From contig JAAZCH010000273.1 in assembly GCA_012513395.1 (NCBI GenBank), positions 1 to 5,626 on the forward strand: a DNA stretch of 5,626 nt. Reading direction: 5' to 3'. Shown in pieces: positions 1-5,626 of this stretch. Numbering within the stretch: position 1 is the stretch's first letter; each line of letters opens with the position of its first letter. The notes under the pieces were generated by a model. That model was not told the origin of the DNA and ran no database searches. It was given only the letters and a program-made list of their open reading frames with translations. A program made the translations under genes and the position numbers. This DNA is from Tissierellia bacterium (lineage in GTDB: Bacteria; Bacillota_A; Clostridia; Tissierellales; Peptoniphilaceae).

Positions 1-812
1 ATCAAGTTACTGCAATAATAGATGGTAAAAGGATTTTAGGCAATCCCAATGAAATAAAAGAAGTGCAAAATGCATATGAAGTATATGAAAAAATGATTAG
101 CTTAGACCCTTTGAAAATTGAGGATTTGTTATTAGCTCATAAAACTATGACCCAGGGACTCATAAGAGAAAATGGAATATTTCGCACCGGAGGAGTAGGG
201 GTTTTTGAAGGGAGTAACTTAGTTCACATGGCACCGCCTGCAAATCTTGTTCATGGGTTAATAGAAGAATTGTTTACATGGTATAAACAAAGTGAAATGC
301 ATATTCTGGTGAAAAGTTGTATTTTTCATTATGAATTTGAATTCATTCATCCTTTTGAAGATGGAAATGGAAGAATAGGAAGAATGTGGCATAGTATGCT
401 TTTAGGTCAATGGAACAAAATATTCTATTGGCTTCCTATAGAAGAATTAATTCTATCACGACAAAAGGAATATTACGAAGCCTTTGAAATTGGAAATAAA
501 AAAGGATATTGCAAAAATTTTGTAGAATTAATGCTGGAAATTATTTTAGAAAGTTTGTTGGAATTGGAAAGCATTGAAAGCGACCAAGATAACGACCAAG
601 ATAACGACCAAGTTGAAAAAGAAATACAAAAATTGTTGAATGCATTGGGACAAGAAACTCTGTCTGCATTGGAGATTATGGATAGACTGGGTATGTCACA
701 CAGACCTACTTTTAGAAAAAACTATTTAAATCCTGCATTGGAAAAAGGATTGATAGAAAGAACGATTCCAGATAAACCCAACAGCAAAAACCAAAAATAC
801 AAAAAAATATAG
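1..812 (+). CDS. Fic-domain protein (likely AMP-transferase), 5'-partial at window edge
   Basis: Fic proteins usually transfer AMP from ATP to a hydroxyl on a target protein in the cytoplasm; the target here is unknown. The frame is open from base 3, and the residues before the GTG at 63 (IIDGKRILGNPNEIKE) match the conserved N-terminal part of this Fic subfamily. The gene therefore begins outside the window and GTG 63 is an internal valine. The catalytic motif HPFEDGNGRIGR lies at 348-383 and is complete, with the active His, the Asp-Gly-Asn anion-binding loop and the second Arg. A hydrophilic linker of DQDN repeats (582-612) follows, then a region at about 650-790 that reads as a winged helix-turn-helix (ALEIMDRLG, then NPALEKGLIERTIPDKP). 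The inhibitory (S/T)xxxE(G/N) helix, if N-terminal as in many class II Fic proteins, would lie upstream and cannot be seen. No antitoxin-like small gene follows. Family call is firm; target and role are not. Confidence 0.93.
   Translation, partial: QVTAIIDGKRILGNPNEIKEVQNAYEVYEKMISLDPLKIEDLLLAHKTMTQGLIRENGIFRTGGVGVFEGSNLVHMAPPANLVHGLIEELFTWYKQSEMHILVKSCIFHYEFEFIHPFEDGNGRIGRMWHSMLLGQWNKIFYWLPIEELILSRQKEYYEAFEIGNKKGYCKNFVELMLEIILESLLELESIESDQDNDQDNDQVEKEIQKLLNALGQETLSALEIMDRLGMSHRPTFRKNYLNPALEKGLIERTIPDKPNSKNQKYKKI
582..612 (+). repeat. 12-bp in-frame tandem repeat (about 2.6 copies) in the Fic linker
   Basis: The unit GACCAAGATAAC occurs at 582-593 and 594-605, followed by a partial third copy, GACCAAG, at 606-612. 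It encodes DQDN-DQDN-DQ between the Fic core and the C-terminal helix-turn-helix. The copies are identical at the DNA level and a multiple of three long, so copy number can change by slippage without breaking the frame; only the linker length would vary. Confidence 0.9.
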
Positions 813-833
813 AACCTATTGGAAAATAAACCG

Positions 834-868
834 CCCCCCTAGATCCGGACAAAGATTTGGGGGTTTTT
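834..868 (+). terminator. Intrinsic terminator after the Fic gene
   Basis: A C-run at 834-839 can pair with the G-run at 859-863. An inner ATC (843-845) pairs with GAT (854-856) across a small internal loop. Five T residues follow at once (864-868). It lies 21 bases after the Fic stop codon and separates this gene from the next one. The stem is imperfect in the middle but ends in a solid GC block. Confidence 0.75.
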
Positions 869-901
869 ATCTATAAAGTTTTAAATATTGGTATTATTTG
901 T

Positions 902-983
902 TATACTTAAATATGAAATAAAATTTATAACAGTTAACCTAGTAATATAGAATAGAATAAAAATATTTAATATACATTATAAT
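902..983 (+). promoter_or_regulatory. Probable promoter region of the DUF262-DUF1524 gene (exact site unresolved)
   Basis: The gap between the terminator and the next gene is very AT-rich and holds several -10-like hexamers: TATACT at 902-907, TAGAAT at 948-953 and TATAAT at 978-983. TATAAT is the best match but would place the transcript start almost on the ribosome binding site, and none of the three has a good TTGACA-like partner (best about 3 of 6). A promoter is expected here because a terminator precedes and a strong ribosome binding site follows; which hexamer is used cannot be told by eye. Confidence 0.3.
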
Positions 984-992
984 TTGTAATTT

Positions 993-999
993 AGGAGGA
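993..999 (+). promoter_or_regulatory. Ribosome binding site AGGAGGA fixing the start at 1006
   Basis: AGGAGGA is a near-perfect complement to the 16S rRNA 3' end. It sits 6 bases before ATG 1006, the ideal spacing, which settles the start of the downstream gene. Confidence 0.9.
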
Positions 1000-1005
1000 A
1001 TATAA

Positions 1006-3105
1006 ATGCAAGGAAGTCCTGTGAATGCATTGGAATTTATTCAAGGTCAAAACTATATAGAAATACCTTACTATCAGAGGAATTATGACTGGAAAAGGAG
1101 CAATTGTGAAAGATTAATAACGGATTTACTCAACCTTCATGAAAAAGATATATCAACACATTTTTTTGGAAGTATAGTAGTCAAGCCAGGAGATTTATCG
1201 AACCAAACTATCGTTATAGACGGACAACAGCGCATTACAACGGTATCATTATTGATGCTTGCGATATATAATTATATTATGGCAAATAATCTTGATACGG
1301 AGTATGATCCAAATATTTTATATTCTAATTATTTGGTTAATAAAAAGAAGAAAAGTCAAGAAAATATAAAACTTCATTCTAATCCAAGAGATTATGAAGC
1401 ATATAAATCACTTTTTAGTAATTCGAAATTTTTTAAACAAGCATCAAATGTTACAAAGAATTATATATATTTTTATGAAGTGATTGAAAGCAAGAGAATT
1501 GGTATCGATGATTTAATTGAGTCAATTGAAAAGCTACAATTTATTGAAATTAATTTGAATCTGCCTGAAGATGATGCACAGCTTATCTTTGAGAGTTTAA
1601 ATTCAACTGGGTTAGACTTAAAAGAATCAGACAAAATTCGGAATTTTCTTTTAATGAATGAAAATATAGGGGAACAAAACTATCTATATAATACTTACTG
1701 GCAAACTATTGAAGAATTGACATTATTTAGTCTGGAAGATTTTTTCAGGGATTATTTGACAGTGAAGAATTCAGCATATCCCAATAAAAATCAAGTCTAT
1801 GAAGAATTTAAGAAATTTTATAATAGCAATTATATTAATAAAAAACGAGATTTCTTTGATGACTTAATGGATTATGCTAAAACTTATGAGCAAATTAGTT
1901 TGATGAATACAGACTCATCAGAAATTAACTATCAATTAAAGCGATTTGTCAAATTAGATGTGAATGTCTTGAAGCCATTTATTATGTCTATATTGCATGA
2001 TTATAATAACAATAATTTAACTGAAAATGATGTTATTGAAATTTTGCAAGTCATCGAAAATTATATAGCAAGAAGAATGATTACCCAACAATCTTCCAAC
2101 GCACTTAATAAAGTATTTGCGGTTTTATTTAGAGATATGATAAAAATACAACAAAACAATAATCATTCATCATCTCCTTCTAATATTATTTCGTACTTAT
2201 TACTAAATAAAAAAGGAACAGCTATATTTCCTGATGATGAAATGGTAGTCCAATCTTTTAAACAAAGGAATTTTTATAATATAAATAGATTTTTCAGAAA
2301 CTTTTTGTTTGAAAGATTAGAAAACAAAGATAGTAATGAAGTTATAGATATTTATGGCGGTCTCGAATCTGGAACATTTAGTATAGAACACATAATGCCA
2401 CAAAAACTTAGCAGTACTTGGAAAGAGCAAATAGGTGGTCATCATCAGCAAATTCACGAACAATTTTTAAATTCAATTGGAAATTTGACATTGACGGGAT
2501 ATAATTCGTCTTATAGCAATCGTTCTTTTGAAGAAAAGAAAAATATTGAGAAAGGTTTTAAAGATAGCAATTTTAAATTTTTAAATAGTATACCGTCAAA
2601 AGTAGACGTTTGGGGAGAGGAAGAAATAGTTTCCAGAAGGGATTCTATTATTGAAAGAGCATTGACAATCTGGAAAATGCCAGTGAGCGATTATAAGCCT
2701 ATTATAGAAGTAGATGAACTTGTACCATTTGACGGAGATCCTAGCCAATTTACTAATTATTCAATAAAGGGATTTGCATTTATAAATGATGAATATCGTG
2801 AAGCGAATACGTGGGTAGATATGTATGAAGAAGTTATTAAAGAACTTTATAACATTGATCCTACTCCGATTATAGAGGCTGTTGAGATGAATATAAAAGA
2901 CGGTGCAGTTGCATATACATTTAGAAAAACGATTGGTGATGATAATGCAAGTAAGTATAGAAAAATAGATGATGGTGTATATGTTATTACTTCCTCTAGC
3001 AACTGGGACAAGTTTAATATTTTAAGACATTTATTACCAAAATACGAGCTAGAGTATGATGTATTAATGTTGGATGCAAATTTCTATAGTGGTTTAGATA
3101 AATAG
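1006..3105 (+). CDS. DUF262-DUF1524 protein, GmrSD/SspE-like modification-dependent nuclease
   Basis: This 699-residue protein belongs to the family of single-chain type IV restriction-like enzymes (GmrSD, BrxU, SspE), which combine a ParB-like NTPase and an HNH-type nuclease and act on phage DNA carrying base or backbone modifications. The N-terminal DUF262 domain shows YQRNYDW at residues 23-29, FFGSIV at 53-58 and the hallmark VIDGQQRITT at 70-79. A long helical middle follows. The DUF1524 nuclease shows HIMPQ at 462-466 (His462), then GNLTLT (Asn493) and N500, N505 and K511 in the usual order, so both active centres look intact. A further module of about 120 residues (about 580-699) follows the nuclease, containing KGFAFINDEYREANTWVDMY; similar tails occur on other restriction-associated proteins and may aid target recognition, which is inference. 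No methylase or dnd/ssp genes are visible beside it. The actual modification sensed is unknown. Confidence 0.9.
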   Translation: MQGSPVNALEFIQGQNYIEIPYYQRNYDWKRSNCERLITDLLNLHEKDISTHFFGSIVVKPGDLSNQTIVIDGQQRITTVSLLMLAIYNYIMANNLDTEYDPNILYSNYLVNKKKKSQENIKLHSNPRDYEAYKSLFSNSKFFKQASNVTKNYIYFYEVIESKRIGIDDLIESIEKLQFIEINLNLPEDDAQLIFESLNSTGLDLKESDKIRNFLLMNENIGEQNYLYNTYWQTIEELTLFSLEDFFRDYLTVKNSAYPNKNQVYEEFKKFYNSNYINKKRDFFDDLMDYAKTYEQISLMNTDSSEINYQLKRFVKLDVNVLKPFIMSILHDYNNNNLTENDVIEILQVIENYIARRMITQQSSNALNKVFAVLFRDMIKIQQNNNHSSSPSNIISYLLLNKKGTAIFPDDEMVVQSFKQRNFYNINRFFRNFLFERLENKDSNEVIDIYGGLESGTFSIEHIMPQKLSSTWKEQIGGHHQQIHEQFLNSIGNLTLTGYNSSYSNRSFEEKKNIEKGFKDSNFKFLNSIPSKVDVWGEEEIVSRRDSIIERALTIWKMPVSDYKPIIEVDELVPFDGDPSQFTNYSIKGFAFINDEYREANTWVDMYEEVIKELYNIDPTPIIEAVEMNIKDGAVAYTFRKTIGDDNASKYRKIDDGVYVITSSSNWDKFNILRHLLPKYELEYDVLMLDANFYSGLDK

Positions 3106-3123
3106 GAATATATAATAATTATT

Positions 3124-3171
3124 ATAAAAGACGTATTCGCCTTGTTTTTGACAATCGAATACGTCTTTTAT
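3124..3171. terminator. Bidirectional terminator between convergent genes
   Basis: AAAAGACGTATTCG (3126-3139) and CGAATACGTCTTTT (3156-3169) are perfect inverted copies. One A-T and one T-A pair extend the stem to 16 pairs around a 16-base loop. Each arm starts with A's and ends in T's on the opposite side, so it can terminate transcripts from both directions. The gene from the left stops 18 bases before it, and the stop codon of the gene from the right (3171-3173) overlaps its edge. Confidence 0.9.
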
Positions 3172-5327
3172 TAATTCGATGAATACATAATCTCGATAAA
3201 TCTCATAGCTTCTTCTATATTCATATTTTTATTTACGATATTTCTAACTGCGCTTCCTATTATATTTTCGAATTGGCTGAGGGTCATTTCCTTTGTGGCA
3301 TCTTGGGTTAGGCTTCTTGTTCCTAGATTAAAGCTTTCGCTTATTACAGAAATCCAGGGGTAGATGCTTAGCAAATCAAAATCTTCTACTTCTTTAAAAT
3401 TAGGGGAAGATCCTCCTAGTAGTGTTAGGGCTGAGGTGATGTCAGTATTGTAAAACCATTTGAAAAATTCCATACACTCATGGACTTGGGGGCTGTGTTT
3501 GCTAATTCCTATAACTCCTCCACCAAGTAAGGGATTTGAGCCTGGAATTAATGCTCCACCGACTCTGCCTGCTACTTCAGACAATTTACTGTCGGCTATA
3601 TAGGATGCGTGATTGGAAAATACTATAGCCATGGCGGCGTTACCTTTGGCGAATTCTTGGGTAGAATCTCTCCACCAAGAATTATTTTCTTTTATAGAGT
3701 ATTCAAAGGTCTCGAGATAATTTTCTAGAGATTCTTTCAATTCATCGTGTTTCAAGTCTCCGTTTTTATTTTGAATAACTCCCTCAGTTTCATATAAAAA
3801 TCGCGGCAGAAAATCACAGGCCGCTACTACCGGTGAGCCGAAGGTTATGGTGCTGCCATATTCTGTTGGGGATTTTTTGTTAAATTTCTTGGTAAAAAAT
3901 TTCGCCACCTTATTGTATTTTTCAAAATTTTTTGGAATAGTCAATTCTTCTCTGTTTAGTTCATAATAGGCTCGTTGCAAGAATGCATCATCAAACAAGT
4001 CCTTTCTGTACAATAAAATCTGCACACTTGGGTCGAAGGGCAGGGCGTAGACTTGGTTTTTTATTCTGGTAAAGAATTTCAAACAGTCATTTTCCAAAAA
4101 TTTTAAAATATTATTTAGTTCTTCTGTTTCAATTATTTCTTGATAAATGTCTTCGCCAAATTCCTTTAAAATTGCCACATCCATTCTGACCAAATCAAAA
4201 TAATATTCTCGATTTAGTAGTGATATGTGATTGTGTAAATCGTCATAGGGCAGAGCTGTTATTTGCAATCTAATTCCTGTGGACTTTTCAAATTCTGGCG
4301 CTAAATTTTTTAACGCTTCAGAAGATGGGGAAATTAATGTGAGCATTTTTAATACTTTGTCTTTTGTCTTTTTTGAAGCCTGGTGGAAAAATCTGAAGTA
4401 TTGGTTAGATAATATTTTTTCCTTTTCCATTTTTCCTTCTGCTTCGGCGAAGTTTCTGATTGAGTTGGCGATATAAAGTCCCATGTATTTATAATTCATC
4501 TCATAGGATTTGTAATGATTGCTGGAAAAAGTTCTGAAAGAATCCAGTGTCAATATGGGCGTTTTATAATCGTCAGAAAATCTAGACGCAGTTAAAATGG
4601 CTTCTGCTCTTTCGCTATCTGATGTAATAATTAAATCAAATTTTTCAGACTCTAAGATATCAAATGCTTTTTTAACAGCTAGATTTACATCTGAACTGAA
4701 GGATCTTATGCTAGCATCGTTTTGCAAATTGCTCTTTAGACAATCTATAAATTCTTTAGAATCCTTATATTGCCTAGAAGATGTGAAGTATGCAATGTTT
4801 TTGTATTCGTTTTTATTAATAAAACTTCCAATCTCAATTCCTGCTTTTTTAAAATCAAAGCTTATGAAGTAATGATTTATATGATCATTTAAATTGGAAC
4901 GATTCACGAATATTACAGGAATGTTAAAAAAATCGTAATAACTTGTGTCCTTTAAGCAAGAAACAACTACGATGGAACTTTGGGAAGACATTTTCAGATC
5001 TTCTATGAGTTGTATTTCATTTCCTGGAATATCATCAGTGTTATAAAGAGAAATTTCATAACCAGCTTCGTGGAGTGATTGTTGAAGTCCTAAGTACAAA
5101 TCTCTGTAAATATTAATTTGAAAGGATGGCACTATAAGAGAAACTCGCTTAAAAGCTCCCTTTTTAAGGCCTTTGGCACTTACATTATATACATATCCCA
5201 ATTCCTTGGCTGCTTTTTCTACGGCTTTTATTTTTTCTAAACTGACTTTTCCAGTTTTGTTGAGAACGTTTGAAACGGTTCCGTGGGAAACCCCAGCTAG
5301 TCTAGCAATATCTTTTATTGTCGCCAT
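3171..5327 (-). CDS. LacI-family regulator fused to an ABC-type solute-binding protein domain
   Basis: This is a cytoplasmic transcription regulator of 718 residues, about twice the usual LacI length of 330-350. Residues 2-24 form the LacI helix-turn-helix (TIKDIARLAGVSHGTVSNVL) and 48-58 the hinge helix, with Leu54 in the position that normally enters the minor groove. Residues about 61-312 are the LacI-type ligand-binding domain. From about 325 to the end lies a second complete binding-protein domain of the SBP family 1 (MalE-like) type, recognised from LAPEFEKSTGIRL (342-354), ALPFDPSVQILLYRKDLF (428-445), FAKGNAAMAIVF (559-570) and the region around GGGVIGISKHSPQ (602-614). There is no signal peptide or lipobox, so this domain is expected to act inside the cell as a second sensor. 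AAAGGAG (5334-5340 on the plus strand) lies 6 bases before ATG 5327 and supports the start. It is divergent from the transporter gene fragment, the usual place for a local regulator. Ligands are not predictable. Confidence 0.92.
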   Translation of the reverse strand: MATIKDIARLAGVSHGTVSNVLNKTGKVSLEKIKAVEKAAKELGYVYNVSAKGLKKGAFKRVSLIVPSFQINIYRDLYLGLQQSLHEAGYEISLYNTDDIPGNEIQLIEDLKMSSQSSIVVVSCLKDTSYYDFFNIPVIFVNRSNLNDHINHYFISFDFKKAGIEIGSFINKNEYKNIAYFTSSRQYKDSKEFIDCLKSNLQNDASIRSFSSDVNLAVKKAFDILESEKFDLIITSDSERAEAILTASRFSDDYKTPILTLDSFRTFSSNHYKSYEMNYKYMGLYIANSIRNFAEAEGKMEKEKILSNQYFRFFHQASKKTKDKVLKMLTLISPSSEALKNLAPEFEKSTGIRLQITALPYDDLHNHISLLNREYYFDLVRMDVAILKEFGEDIYQEIIETEELNNILKFLENDCLKFFTRIKNQVYALPFDPSVQILLYRKDLFDDAFLQRAYYELNREELTIPKNFEKYNKVAKFFTKKFNKKSPTEYGSTITFGSPVVAACDFLPRFLYETEGVIQNKNGDLKHDELKESLENYLETFEYSIKENNSWWRDSTQEFAKGNAAMAIVFSNHASYIADSKLSEVAGRVGGALIPGSNPLLGGGVIGISKHSPQVHECMEFFKWFYNTDITSALTLLGGSSPNFKEVEDFDLLSIYPWISVISESFNLGTRSLTQDATKEMTLSQFENIIGSAVRNIVNKNMNIEEAMRFIEIMYSSN

Positions 5328-5333
5328 AATCTA

Positions 5334-5340
5334 CTCCTTT
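5334..5340 (-). promoter_or_regulatory. Ribosome binding site of the LacI-SBP fusion gene
   Basis: Read on the minus strand this is AAAGGAG, 6 bases before the ATG at 5327-5325. It confirms that translation begins at the canonical LacI N-terminus (MATIKDIARLAGVS). Confidence 0.85.
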
Positions 5341-5398
5341 CACCTATGGAGTTTAACTTTTAAATAATATTACATAACAATTGCAATAATTTAGTAAA

Positions 5399-5426
5399 AT
5401 GACATTTTGATTAACAACATTATACT
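5399..5426 (+). promoter_or_regulatory. Candidate rightward promoter toward the solute-binding protein fragment
   Basis: ATGACA (5399-5404) matches TTGACA at five of six bases. TATACT (5421-5426) matches TATAAT at five of six, with a 16-base spacer. Transcription would start near 5433 and run toward the transporter gene fragment. Its -10 overlaps that of the leftward promoter, so the two would compete. Confidence 0.5.
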
Positions 5427-5447
5427 ATACATCGCATAAATTATTTG
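5419..5447 (-). promoter_or_regulatory. Candidate leftward promoter of the LacI-SBP fusion gene
   Basis: On the minus strand TATAAT lies at 5424-5419, a perfect -10 box. The -35 position (5447-5442, CAAATA) is poor, as would suit a weak or activator-dependent promoter. The transcript would start near 5412, giving a leader of about 85 bases before the ATG. Confidence 0.45.
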
Positions 5448-5451
5448 TGAT
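5431..5451. promoter_or_regulatory. Imperfect dyad, possible operator for the adjacent LacI-type regulator
   Basis: ATCGCATAAATTATTTGTGAT is an imperfect palindrome centred on 5441, with 7 of 10 base pairs symmetric and outer arms ATCGCA and TGTGAT. It covers the -35 region of the leftward promoter and the expected start of the rightward transcript, a good place for a repressor controlling both. LacI-family operators are usually palindromes with a central CG, which this lacks, so the assignment is weak. Confidence 0.25.
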
Positions 5452-5483
5452 TTTCGTGACTTAATATTAATTTTACAATGTGA

Positions 5484-5626
5484 TTACTTACAGTTTATTC
5501 CAACTCCCTATCCGATGGAAGATCTGAGTGGCTAGCTGAGCAAGCAAAGGGTCAAGGATTTGATTTAGAGTTTGTAGATGCAGGTGGTGGAGATATTTTC
5601 AACAGATTACTTGCTGAAAAAAATGC
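5484..5626 (+). pseudogene. Headless ABC transporter substrate-binding protein gene (5' end missing, continues past window)
   Basis: The frame from 5484 translates as LLTVYSNSLSDGRSEWLAEQ and continues with FVDAGGGDIFNRLLAEKN to the window end. This resembles the start of the mature part of periplasmic or lipoprotein binding proteins of the AfuA/FbpA-like kind, where a VYS strand follows the signal peptide and a short linker. What should precede it is absent: TGA at 5481-5483 is in frame directly upstream, there is no ATG, GTG or TTG between it and the homologous part, and no other frame upstream encodes a signal peptide or lipobox. A ribosome binding site is also lacking. A promoter-like sequence at 5399-5426 points at it. 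The simplest reading is a gene whose first 30 or so codons were lost by deletion or rearrangement; a misjoined assembly would look the same. Which solute it bound is unknown. Confidence 0.65.

Noticed and set aside
63..65. GTG as the start codon of the Fic gene
   Set aside because: The frame is open to the window edge, the residues before it match the conserved Fic N-terminal region, and no ribosome binding site precedes the GTG.
582..612. Tandem repeat as a CRISPR-like or mobile-element repeat
   Set aside because: The copies are directly adjacent without spacers, in frame, and inside a coding region.
813..1005. A small antitoxin gene for the Fic protein in the gap after it
   Set aside because: The gap holds a terminator and AT-rich DNA; I see no open frame with a ribosome binding site other than that of the gene at 1006.
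3124..3171. Long inverted repeat as a transposon end or recombination site
   Set aside because: Its place between two convergent stop codons, with A and T tracts flanking the stem, fits a bidirectional terminator, and there is no second copy in the window.
4279..4476. Short plus-strand open frame opposite the LacI fusion gene
   Set aside because: It lies wholly antisense to well-supported coding sequence (the start of the second binding domain) and its translation resembles nothing known.
4597..4872. Plus-strand open frame of 91 codons opposite the LacI fusion gene
   Set aside because: It is antisense to the LacI-type ligand-binding domain; it is a by-product of that gene's codon use, with no ribosome binding site of note.
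5173..5367. Plus-strand open frame opposite the start of the LacI fusion gene
   Set aside because: It is antisense to the conserved helix-turn-helix region and its hydrophobic translation is a shadow effect.
5380..5387. ATTGCAAT palindrome as the LacI-type operator
   Set aside because: Only eight bases are symmetric, the flanks do not extend the symmetry, and such short palindromes are common in AT-rich DNA.

Overview
The window is AT-rich bacterial DNA with strong AGGAGG-type ribosome binding sites and intrinsic terminators. It fits a low-GC Firmicute, possibly one of the anaerobic cocci related to Anaerococcus or Peptoniphilus. That genus-level guess rests only on the style of the proteins, and I hold it loosely.

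Layout, left to right. (1) Positions 1-812, plus strand: the 3' part of a Fic-domain protein gene with an intact catalytic motif. The gene is cut by the left window edge; the reading frame is open to base 3, so the GTG at 63 is not its start. (2) Positions 834-868: an intrinsic terminator. (3) Positions 1006-3105, plus strand: a complete DUF262-DUF1524 protein, a single-chain nuclease of the GmrSD/SspE-like type with an extra C-terminal module. (4) Positions 3124-3171: a long hairpin terminator shared by two convergent genes. (5) Positions 3171-5327, minus strand: a 718-residue regulator in which a LacI-type DNA-binding and ligand-binding protein is fused to a whole second binding protein of the ABC-transporter substrate-binding type. 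(6) Positions 5328-5483: a short divergent control region with overlapping promoters. (7) Positions 5484-5626, plus strand: coding sequence for the mature part of a transporter substrate-binding protein. It has no start codon, no signal peptide and an in-frame stop just upstream, so it looks like a headless gene.

The left half (Fic and DUF262-DUF1524) looks like accessory or defence DNA. The terminator between these two genes and the separate ribosome binding site of the second suggest independent units rather than one operon. The right half looks like a solute-uptake locus, with the LacI fusion as local regulator of a divergent ABC transport operon whose first gene has lost its 5' end. I found no RNA genes, insertion sequences or CRISPR arrays.
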